Shown in pieces: positions 10,139 through 18,064 of a stretch of 64,000 bases of DNA. The stretch is from NCBI GenBank assembly GCA_030762895.1, contig CM061065.1, positions 65,208,200-65,272,199 of the forward strand, written 5' to 3'. The notes below the pieces were generated by a model. It searched no databases and was not told where the DNA came from. It saw only the letters and a list, made by a program, of their open reading frames with translations. Origin of the DNA: Sophora flavescens (taxonomy: Eukaryota; Streptophyta; Magnoliopsida; Fabales; Fabaceae). The translations under genes were made by a program, and so were the position numbers. The stretch's first letter is position 1. Every line of letters starts with the position of its first letter.

Positions 10139-10251
10139 CTTGTAAACTGGCCCAAAGCCTCCTTCACCTATCTTATTTGCTGGATCAAAGTTATTAGTAG
10201 CAGCTTTGATTTGTCTTAAACTGAAATAGCCCGTTTTCAGTTCTAGAAGTT
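10139..10251 (-). pseudogene. Captured receptor-like kinase exon (glycine loop)
   Basis: Minus strand exon, bounded by acceptor TTTTTGCAG and donor GTAAC, encodes TGYFSLRQIKAATNNFDPA then KIGEGGFGPVYK. The GxGxxG loop of the kinase ATP site is intact. The juxtamembrane-to-kinase junction and the exon limits match plant leucine-rich-repeat receptor kinases. It is adjacent to the next exon at 9841-10020 in the correct order, so this is a genomic fragment, not a cDNA. Confidence 0.82.
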
Positions 10252-10439
10252 CTGCAAAAAGATAGGTGTAGTACTACTCAGAGGAAAACTGTATATAAAA
10301 AGAAAAAAACCTTACAGTAAATTTGATATCTTAAAATAATCTAATATTAATAGATATATAGAAGTCATGTCTATCACTATTATAGATTATATTAGATGTA
10401 TATACATCCTGGAGAAAACAGACCATCACCTTCAGAAAA

Positions 10440-10570
10440 ATTGAGACAAACCAGTAAGCATGGTAGCAACCTGTTACAAGAGCCTTTTCCTGAAGCAGTA
10501 TCTTATCCAAGCAAATTGCACATACTCCCTCATGCTTCCCATATTCACTCTGATCAGCATTGAACAAGAA
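10440..10570 (-). pseudogene. Captured RING-type zinc finger fragment
   Basis: The minus strand encodes GKHEGVCAICLDKILLQEKA followed by LVTGCYHAYW. CAIC is the first Cys pair of a RING finger, and GC.HAYW corresponds to the central Cys/His part. The second half of the RING is missing. Such proteins act as E3 ubiquitin ligases, but this remnant cannot. The open frame runs upstream into a hydrophobic stretch that is probably intron or flank. Confidence 0.65.
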
Positions 10571-11345
10571 CAACATCACCAAAATCAGAATACCTAACCC
10601 ACCGATATTCCCCACAAAATAATAACCCAACCAAAGCAACAAATAAAATCAACACCTGGGGTTTGAGTGAAAGATCCTGAAGATCGATGAAATGGGGTTT
10701 AACCCAATATCACAAAAACTGCAAAACGAAATGGAAAATTCAAAAAAAGAACAAAAGGTTCACTGTGCTTATTATAATTAAGAAATGGGAAAATAAAAAG
10801 TCACATCATTTAGCGTACCAAGCAAAATGAATGCTCAACAGAGAAGAACATTGATCCTGGGTTGCCTTTATTTCTGTTCAACTATTCATAAATTGTACTT
10901 CATCACTTACCAATTGTACAATTGAAACTTCCGCATGAGTTCCAAATGTAAACTACAAGAAGAAAAGCTCCACAAGATTGTGCGAACCAAAATGTAAAGA
11001 ACAATTTGTGCTTCAAGTTAACTTCATCAATCATGATCTCGTTGTGTGAAATCAAAGGGTAACAGCTATCACGGTAATGAGGGACTGTAAATTCAAGTAC
11101 TCAGTCCAAGTGAGCACAAGCAAAAGAAAACCTTCTAGATCCTGCTTTTTTTTCTTTTTAATACAAGATCCTGCTTATTAACTGAGGATAAAGTAGAGAA
11201 GGCCAAGGAGAAGCAACAATATAAAGTGATCTATTTGATGTGAATTTTACAATCTGAGGTGCAAGAAAATGAATGAAACAAAAATGGTGATACTACTACT
11301 ATAGAATTTGCACACAGGAACCAAATAGAGCAAGGGTTTAACTAC
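10571..11345. other. Unassigned stretch of CACTA between captured fragments
   Basis: No protein similarity recognised. Probably intron of the copper chaperone gene fragment or untranslated flank of the RING fragment, since the neighbouring exons keep their splice sites. Confidence 0.4.
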
Positions 11346-11487
11346 CGAACCTTCTGGAACTCCTTGTCCGATTAATCGGGCTTTTCTACCAGTCTGCTCC
11401 AAAGCTTCAGTCATGGTCTTCACAGGTGATGAACCAAGAATCCTAACTACCTGATTGCTCAAGTCCACCTCTACATTCTTCACTCCT
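11346..11487 (-). pseudogene. CCS: Captured copper chaperone for superoxide dismutase, third visible exon
   Basis: The minus strand exon after TTTTTGCAG encodes GVKNVEVDLSNQVVRILGSS and PVKTMTEALEQTGRKARLIG, ending in GQGVPE before a GT donor. This matches the end of the N-terminal metallochaperone domain of plant CCS. CCS delivers copper to Cu/Zn superoxide dismutase in plastid and cytosol. The central SOD-like domain is not present, so the piece is non-functional. Confidence 0.85.
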
Positions 11488-11748
11488 GCAAAAAGTGATA
11501 GAACCTGAATGACATAAATATGGAAATCTCTCATAAAGGAGACCTTTTGTTTCAGAAATTATAATCATTTGTCTAATTTATAAAATATAAAGTGATTTGA
11601 TTTAGAATTTGAATTTTTGATTTTAACTTTAGTTGTGCATGTGTAGAAATCCACTCAAATCAATTCAATTTCACTTTTGAATGATTATCTAAAGTACTAA
11701 AAACATCGTAAATATAAAGAAATTGGCAAAGTATATAAGAACACCTAC

Positions 11749-11820
11749 CCTGTATGGTCTGCAACTTATTTTTGACAGCATTAACACAACCTTCACATTT
11801 CATATCCACCATGTATTCCG
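11749..11820 (-). pseudogene. CCS: Captured CCS exon with heavy-metal binding motif
   Basis: A short minus-strand exon (acceptor GTGATAG, donor GGTAGG) encodes TEYMVDMKCEGCVNAVKNKL and QTIQG. The MKCEGC motif is the MxCxxC copper site of HMA domains. This exon is too short to show as a long open frame. It lies between the transit-peptide exon and the third exon in native order with introns. Confidence 0.85.
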
Positions 11821-12094
11821 TCTATCACCAAATTAACCCCAGAAAAAAAAGATGAATAAGGATTAAATTAAATTATTTTAGCTAAAACCCCCCTGCAAAT
11901 TAGTAATTGCATAGAAACACCGGAAAAAGTGAAAATGATGAAACTGACCCAGTAACTCCGGTAAGACAATGATATCGATTTGTGAGAGAGAAAGACGAAG
12001 GAGATGAATGTTAAATGAGAATTGAATTTTAAGATTATAGCATAATAATAATGAAGTGATGAATTGAAGAGAGGAATGAAAGGCAAAGGGAAAC

Positions 12095-12280
12095 CTGAGA
12101 AGTGGGATTGGGGTCCATGTGAAGAGGTGAGGGAGCGGTAGCGAATGATTTCACGAGTGGGAAGCGATTTGTGTTGGAAGGGAAGACCGCGTTTGGGGAA
12201 TTGGGGGATTGGCGAGACTGAGAGGAAGATGAAAAGGCGAAGGCAGCAGGAATAACAACAATCGCTGTTGTTGTTGCCAC
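12095..12280 (-). pseudogene. CCS: Captured CCS first exon (plastid transit peptide)
   Basis: The minus strand encodes ATTTAIVVIPAAFAFSSSSQ, a Ser/Thr/Ala-rich region without acidic residues typical of a chloroplast transit peptide, and ends at HMDPNPTSQ before a GT donor. The first codon of this frame is GTG, not ATG. Either the native start lies further upstream and was not captured, or it was lost. Assignment to CCS rests mostly on the downstream exons. Confidence 0.65.
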
Positions 12281-12710
12281 TGTCCTCGGAACTTGTTTCT
12301 TTCCTTATAACTAAAATGAGGATATAAAATGTATACTTCAATTCATTGTTATGTTTACATAAAATAAACTATGAAGAATATGACCAGTAGGATGAAGAAA
12401 TTTTAGTGTTGCCCAGATTGTACTCATCCATGTCGCATAGCTAGAACCAAACCAGAATAACATGAATATCTACTTAGCCTGTCATAATCTGCATGCATGG
12501 TACAAACCATCTTACTTTCATTGATATTTCCTTTCAAAACAGCACAGTTGGGCATGGACAGGGTTTAGGCTTATGCAAGGATCTGTCATATTGACCTTAC
12601 AACGTTTTTCATGAAAATTAGTAACTTATAGTTATACAACTCTGTCCCTCATAAAAACATTAAAACAAGGGAAATGAGCTCAACATAAAGGTTTGAAATT
12701 TTTTCGTACC
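12281..12710. other. Unassigned stretch of CACTA
   Basis: Junction zone between the CCS and the amino acid transporter fragments. No reading frame is recognised; the exact capture breakpoint cannot be placed from the sequence alone. Confidence 0.4.
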
Positions 12711-12914
12711 ATTGTAATGGCAGATATATGCAGTCATGAGCACATGAACTACAGTGAATAGTTTAAAGAACGATGCAACATCACTAACGATTGGGAAGAT
12801 TCTGGGCATCCCAATGCCTCCACTAAAAATCTTGACAATTGCAATTCCCACAGCAATTACAAGAAAAACAACTGCCAGTCCAACTGATAATGCAGAAGTG
12901 AATCTCAATGAGTC
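12711..12914 (-). pseudogene. Captured amino acid transporter exon (AVT6-like)
   Basis: The minus strand exon (acceptor GTTGCAG, donor GTACG) encodes DSLRFTSALSVGLAVVFLVI followed by a second hydrophobic stretch FFKLFTVVHVLMTAYICHYN. The two membrane helices, the intervening MPRIFP segment and the ICHYN motif fit plant AVT6-type transporters of the amino acid/auxin permease superfamily (SLC38-like), which act in the vacuolar or endomembrane system. Only two of the usual eleven or so helices are here. Confidence 0.8.
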
Positions 12915-13239
12915 TGCAACCACAAAGAAGGTATGTAAAATCTTCATGGATTTATTATAAAAATGACAATAATACATGTCTACTACTATGTATGAAAAGT
13001 TGAAGCAAAAGAGCAATCCTAAAACTATAATACATGTCTACTACTATGTCATGCCATTTAGCTATCATAATCATATATATCTATATATACACACATAAAT
13101 ATAGCATCTCTCTAATTTAGTTAGCAAATGCAACAGAAACTATATTGTATATCTGACTATACAAATTTAAATAGACAACCTCAATCACTTCTTTAATTGC
13201 ATTTAGACTCTATTGCATACTAACAAAGGACAAACACAA

Positions 13240-13480
13240 TCAGATGGTAAATACCTCGGTGGCAATGTCCCGAGGAGGATGTTTGATTTCCATGTTGTCA
13301 GGAATAAACCTTAAATCAAGTGCATTAGATGACTGTATAAATTCAAGACCATTGCATTCTTCAGGACCACCAACTTCCTCCTCTTTCATACGTTGAAGAC
13401 TAAACTCAGATCTATAGATAGCTACTGATTTGATCAGTCCATTAGAGGGGACAAATGAACTTAATAATACATACAAGTCA
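13240..13480 (-). pseudogene. Captured ESF1-like (pre-rRNA processing) fragment
   Basis: The minus strand encodes LYVLLSSFVPSNGLIKSVAI, then EFSLQRMKEEEVGGP and SSNALDLRFIPDNMEIKHPP. This looks like the conserved middle of the nucleolar protein ESF1, which acts in 18S rRNA maturation. Between EEEVGGP and ECNGLEF the native protein is longer, so the fragment has an internal deletion or skips an exon. It lies between two exons of the transporter fragment. Confidence 0.65.
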
Positions 13481-13639
13481 ACAGCCTACAACAACAACAA
13501 AAACATTATAACATGACCGCAATACACACGGAGACAATATTTTAAACAAGCAAAAGCTTGTTGCAAGTACTTGAATTAAATTTAAATATGCCTTATAATA
13601 AAAATTTATCCCATCAACAGCACATCAGCCTTGACATAC

Positions 13640-13830
13640 ACACCTTAACATGAGGCCTCCATAAGAAGCAAGGCTTCCTGCCCTGGAAAACCTGATCATA
13701 AGTTCAATTGACTTCTCAGTCAAGAAAGTCATCAAGATGATAGCAAGACCAGGCACCATCCCCAACTCTTTCAAGGTTGCACGCAAGGCCATGATCCCAG
13801 CACCAATAATTGTGGTGGACAAGTTAAATG
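13640..13830 (-). pseudogene. Captured amino acid transporter exon, N-terminal (AVT6-like)
   Basis: The minus strand encodes FNLSTTIIGAGIMALRATLK and then a helix ending EKSIELMIRFSRAGSLASYG. The STTIIGAGIMAL motif is the signature of helix 1 in SLC38/AVT6-type transporters. The Pro usual after MAL is Arg here. It lies upstream (on the minus strand) of the exon at 12711-12914, with the ESF1-like fragment between them. A decayed leader exon with the DEAS motif lies near 13950. Confidence 0.78.
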
Positions 13831-14459
13831 GGGTACAAATAAAATAAAAATAAAAATAGATAGATCTGGTTGCAATTGTGAAGAATAAAGAACCTGAAAG
13901 GCTAAAACGAAGTTCTTGCTTCGTTCCATGGAAGCCTCGTCGAAAGTCATTGCCTCCAACTTCATCGTCATACCAGATTGATGAGGCGAGAGAGGTAACC
14001 AAACTTGATGTTGAATGGAGAAAAGAAAGAAAAGAGTAAGTGAGAACAGAGTCATACCAGTTATTCCCCCAATTCCAAACCCTAAGAGAAAGGAGAAGAA
14101 GAACAAAAGAGAGAAAAAGAAGAAGAAGAAGAAAATAGGGGTACCTGCGGCACGGCTCCACGCACAACGAAGCTATAGGGAACAACTTGGCTAAATCATA
14201 CTTGGCGGCGAATGCGGAGGTACAGAAGGAGGTCACAGTGGTTAGGGTTATCAATCAAAAGAGATGAATCGTACCTGGGCTGGGGGTAGAGGACGAGCGG
14301 TGGATGGTGGTGGACAAGAAGAGGACGACGACGAAATTCCTTGGTCGAGTGAGAGAAAGCGCAAAGACGAAGCAAAACGTAGAGGCGAACAAGGGAGAGA
14401 GAGTGGCGAGGGATTTCAGACCAAAGGAGAGGTAAAAGGGGAAATATTTAGTAAAGGGG
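13831..14459. other. Right interior of CACTA, probable captured 5' region
   Basis: GC-richer than the surroundings. The minus strand holds a hydrophobic, Phe/Leu-rich frame that reads through intron-like sequence, and a stretch (14160-14250) beginning VTSFCTSAFAAKYDLAKLFP that I do not recognise. The + strand frame at 14264-14464 is Arg/Glu/Gly-rich and most likely a composition artefact. It may contain the 5' flank of the transporter gene or of a further captured gene. Confidence 0.4.
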
Positions 14460-14690
14460 AATAGATAGCGCTTCTTTGAAAAAGCGTTGTCTATTCTCTT
14501 ACTTATCGTAGCGCTTTCTCAAGAAAACGCTATCTATTCTCTTACTTATAGTGGCGCTTTCTCAAGAAAACGCTATCTATTTAGAACAAGGAATAGATAG
14601 CGCTCTCTTAAGGAAGCGCTATTAAAAACCTTCCGCCTATTTTTAAGTAGCGTTTTTTATTGAAGCGCTACTGAAAGTGCGCTACTAAAA
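14460..14690. repeat. Right subterminal hairpin array of CACTA
   Basis: At least five hairpin units, such as AGCGCTTCTTTGAAAAAGCG and AGCGCTTTCTCAAGAAAACG, mirror the left subterminal array. Confidence 0.75.
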
Positions 14691-15588
14691 CCCTTTTCTG
14701 TAGTAGTGGGATAAGTTTTCATTGAAAAATACGCGTCCACCCTTGTAGACGGGCTGCTCAAATACTTTGGTAAATTTACTTATTTATTTAATTCAGTAGA
14801 CTGGTTTTCTTAAGTAGATGATGCTTTAAATGTTTGCTAGACGAATACCAAAATAGCTTGTTAGATACAGCAAGTCCAAAGACTTGATAATAAGCGTGTC
14901 CATCTTGCCACGTAAGCAGACACAAGTAATTAGTAGAAGTAAATGAACTGAAAAATAAAGTAATCTAGTATACGAGCTCTAACTGCCATGTCACTAGACG
15001 AAGATCTTTATAACTCTTTGAGGAATAGCAAGTCCAAAGACTTGATAGACAAGAGGATATGCCACGTCATCGGACGAGCAAAATAATCTGTTGAAACAGA
15101 TTTAGTCTCACATATAACTAAGTAGACGGAGTTTTTTTTAAGGTAGACGAGCTCCATCTTCTAATAAATAAATGCTATCCAAATATCTTGAATTTATTTC
15201 AAGTGATTGATATTTATTTCAATAGAATATTTGTTCTTCACTTTTGTCCTATCTGCTTTAATATTTTACCTTGTTGTAAAAGAAACATAGTACCATTAAG
15301 AAATGTAAAAGCAGAATCGTACAATAAGATACTGGAAAACGATCTGTACGATGACAACATTATGACTGAAAAAGTTGGATTGTTCACAAAGGAGGAACAA
15401 AAAGTTCTCAAGCTTCAAAACTCAGAGCAGTAAGCCTCCTATTTCATGCTACCTCGATAACCAAATGCACTATTTAGCTTACCACAATCAAGCTATCAGT
15501 CACAATTGATATCATGCATTAAATGCTATCTCTAAACAGAATTATTCAAATTGACCGTTGAGGAAATACAAGTGAAGAAGAAGGTCAC

Positions 15589-15596
15589 TATAAATA
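15589..15596 (+). promoter_or_regulatory. TATA box in C 5' LTR
   Basis: A canonical TATAAATA box (context CACTATAAATAGAAG). The same box lies at 38188-38195 in the 3' LTR and in both LTRs of H. The likely transcription start is about 30 bases downstream. Confidence 0.7.
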
Positions 15597-16182
15597 GAAG
15601 ACCCGAGATACTAAAGAACAACTATTGACTTCACAACCTTAGGAGCTCAGCTACAATCATTCATACTCATATTTATTTAAAGAGCAAGAGTCAGTATTTC
15701 CTAGTATGAATATTGTGAAAATGTTAATCTGATCTTAAACTGTCATATCCTCACACATAGTGAGTTAAGAAGATAAAACATTAAATCTCTTTGTTAGAGT
15801 TAGAGCCTGAAGAGGCTTGGTAAGAAAGAAATACTTGTAGCCTGGAGAGGTGTTGAATACCTGACTGTAATCTATTTGTAAAATAGTGGAGAAAATCCTT
15901 CAAGTAGAAGGGACTGGACGTAGCTCTTGGTTGGAAGAGAGTGAACCAGGATAAAACATCTTGTGTGATTCTTCTATCTTTTAACTCTTAAAGCTTTATT
16001 TGTTTCTTAACCGAGGGGTTTTGATATTGCTTTTGTTAAAGTCTTTTAAAAAGGATCTATTTCTTTATGCTTGCTTTTGCTTCTAATCTCCTTGTGTGCT
16101 AAAATTGTTTTGAAGGTTGTTTTTGAAAATTATTAACAAACACAATTCAACCCACCTCTTGGGTTTGCCTGTGTCAACTTCA

Positions 16183-16196
16183 GTTGGTATCAGAGG
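16183..16196 (+). promoter_or_regulatory. Primer binding site of C
   Basis: GTTGGTATCAGAGG follows the LTR end CAACTTCA. TGGTATCAGAG is complementary to the 3' end of initiator tRNA-Met, the usual Copia primer. Confidence 0.88.
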
Positions 16197-16253
16197 TCAG
16201 CCTCGAAAAGGTTGAACACCTAACAAGTGCTGAGGAAGTACGATCCAACAACC

Positions 16254-18064
16254 ATGGATGCAGAATGACAAGCTATCAACAGGCCTCCTCTCTTTGATGG
16301 AACAGATTATGACTACTGGGAGAAGAGAATGATGGCCTTCTTAGATGCATAGAACGTAGATATTTGGGAGCTGATTGAAACCGGCTACACTGAACCAAGA
16401 GATGAAGTTGGAGCCGCTGTTCCTAGAGCCCAATGGACTCAAGAGCAGAAAAACAACCATCAGCTGAATTTGAAGGCTAAGCACTATCTCATGTGTGTTA
16501 TAACCAGATCTGAACTTGACAAGGTTCACATCTGCAATACTGCTAAAGAAATCCGGGATACTCTTGCCCTAGCTCATGAGGGTTCCTCACAAGTTAAGGA
16601 ATCAATGATCAGCATGCTGGTTCATCAGTTTGAGCTGTTCAAGATGGGTGAACATGAAACAATAGACCAAATGTTTGGAAGATTTTAAACCATCACCAAC
16701 AGTCTCAAATCTTTGGGAAAAGTTTATCAAAATAGAGATCATGTCAGAAAAATTATGAGAAGTCTATCCAAGCAATGGAGACCCAAAGTAACTGCTATTC
16801 AGGAAGCCAAAAACCTGAATACATTCTCTTTGGAAGAGCTTCTTGGATCTCTCAAGGTTCATGAACTTGAACTTAATGAAGAAGAAAATTCCAGAAAAGG
16901 AAAATCTATTGCCCTAAAGGCAAAGAAAGCAAGTTCATCAAAAGTTCTCAAAGCTACCGAGTCACCAGGTGAGTCCGAATCCTCTGATAATGATGAAGGA
17001 TTAGATAAGGATGAATTGTCCTTTATCTCCAGGAAGATTCAACATATGTGGAGAAAGAAAGGTGGTTTCAGAAGGAAGCAACTCAACAAAAAAATTTCCA
17101 AGGAGAAGTCAGACTCCAAGGAAAAATGTCCACCATTATGCTTTGAATGCAAGAAACCTGGTCATTTCAAAGCTGACTGCCCCGAGCTAAAGGATAAAAA
17201 GAAATTCTTCATAAAGAAGAAAGGCTTAATGGTTAAATGGGAGGATCTTGATCTGTCTTCATCAGATGAAGAAAATGAAGCTGAGGAAGAGGCAAATATC
17301 TATCTCATGGTAGACACTGCATCAGAAAGTGAATACACTGATGTTGAGGTAATGGACTCTGACACGTCCACTCTTCAAAATGCTTTTGATGAATTGTTGC
17401 ATGAGTCGTCAATACTATCATGAGAATATAAGAGTCTCAAAAAGAAATTTTCTAAACTGACTAGAGAATATCATAGGGTCTACATTGAGAAACAAAACCT
17501 TAAAGATGAAAATGACATACTAAAATCAGTAAATATAATCTAGCGGACTAAATGGTGTGCGAACCTGATGTTTCTTGTGAAGTTACAAAACTGAAACAAG
17601 ATGTAACATATCTAATAGATTCTCTGTCAAAGCTTGTAGGTGGCTCAGATAAGCTTAGTCTCATTTTAAGGTACTCTAGGTCACCTCATGATAGAACAGG
17701 TCTTGGTTATGACAATGAGAAGCAAGATGCATCTCACAAAAAGTCAAAACCTCTTTCACAGCATAGAGCTTCAAAAGTTCCAAATAAATATACAAAAGCT
17801 AAGTCTAGCTCGTCCAACACCTTTTGTAAAGTGTGTGAAAAAAGTGTGCATATTACATCTAGATGCATACACAATAAACATGCTAAGCATTATTATCCAG
17901 TAACAACTAACAAGAAAGGACCCAAGTCAGTTTGGGTACCTAAAGATAAGATAATACCTGTTGCAGATTTGCTTAACAACAGGAAGAAAACAGATGTCTT
18001 GGTACTTGGACAGTGGCTGCTCATGACACATGAGGGGAGAAAGGTCTATGTTCCAAAACCTTAA
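16254..18064 (+). pseudogene. Copia gag of element C (nucleocapsid), broken
   Basis: Starts ATG at 16254 (MDAE) and meets in-frame TGA four codons later, TAG near 16349 and TAA at 16686. The H copy supports the same frame. The capsid region (about 16380-16870) has the LIETG-like and MLVHQFELFKM stretches of the UBN2-type Copia gag domain. A Lys/Glu-rich region follows, then zinc knuckle CFECKKPGHFKADCP (about 17140-17185). A long acidic linker leads to a second knuckle-like motif CKVCEKSVHITSRC (about 17827-17870). Two knuckles about 230 residues apart are unusual. The final part overlaps the protease frame (+1). In H this gag frame ends at a TAG; here that codon is CAG and the frame runs on to 18064. 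Confidence 0.82.

Larger units (their letters stand above)
8957..14708. mobile_element. Non-autonomous CACTA transposon carrying host gene fragments
   Basis: Perfect 18-bp terminal inverted repeats, CACTACTACAGAAAAGGG at 8957-8974 and its complement at 14691-14708, flanked by a 3-bp duplication GGA (8954-8956 and 14709-14711). Both subterminal regions are filled with short hairpins built on TAGCGCTT/AAGCGCTA. TIR start CACTA, 3-bp duplication and subterminal repeat arrays are the hallmarks of CACTA (En/Spm) elements. No transposase is visible. The interior instead holds pieces of at least five host genes, all on the minus strand, with introns retained. It is a gene-capturing (Pack-type) element, likely mobilised in trans. 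Confidence 0.88.
8807..16182 (+). repeat. 5' LTR of element C, interrupted by CACTA
   Basis: Two LTR pieces, 8807-8956 and 14712-16182, are collinear with the uninterrupted 3' LTR (37160-38783). The empty site in the 3' LTR reads AACATGAGATAAG where the 5' LTR has the CACTA insertion with a GGA duplication. The LTR ends in CAACTTCA at 16182. It contains dense AGACGAG-type words. Confidence 0.9.

Noticed and set aside
9841..14254. Functional host genes (kinase, CCS, transporter)
   Set aside because: Each holds only one to three exons, with no complete domain set, and all lie between CACTA ends; they are captured fragments.
14264..14464. Arg/Glu/Gly-rich + strand frame at the right end of CACTA
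   Set aside because: No similarity and composition-driven; it is opposite in strand to all captured exons.
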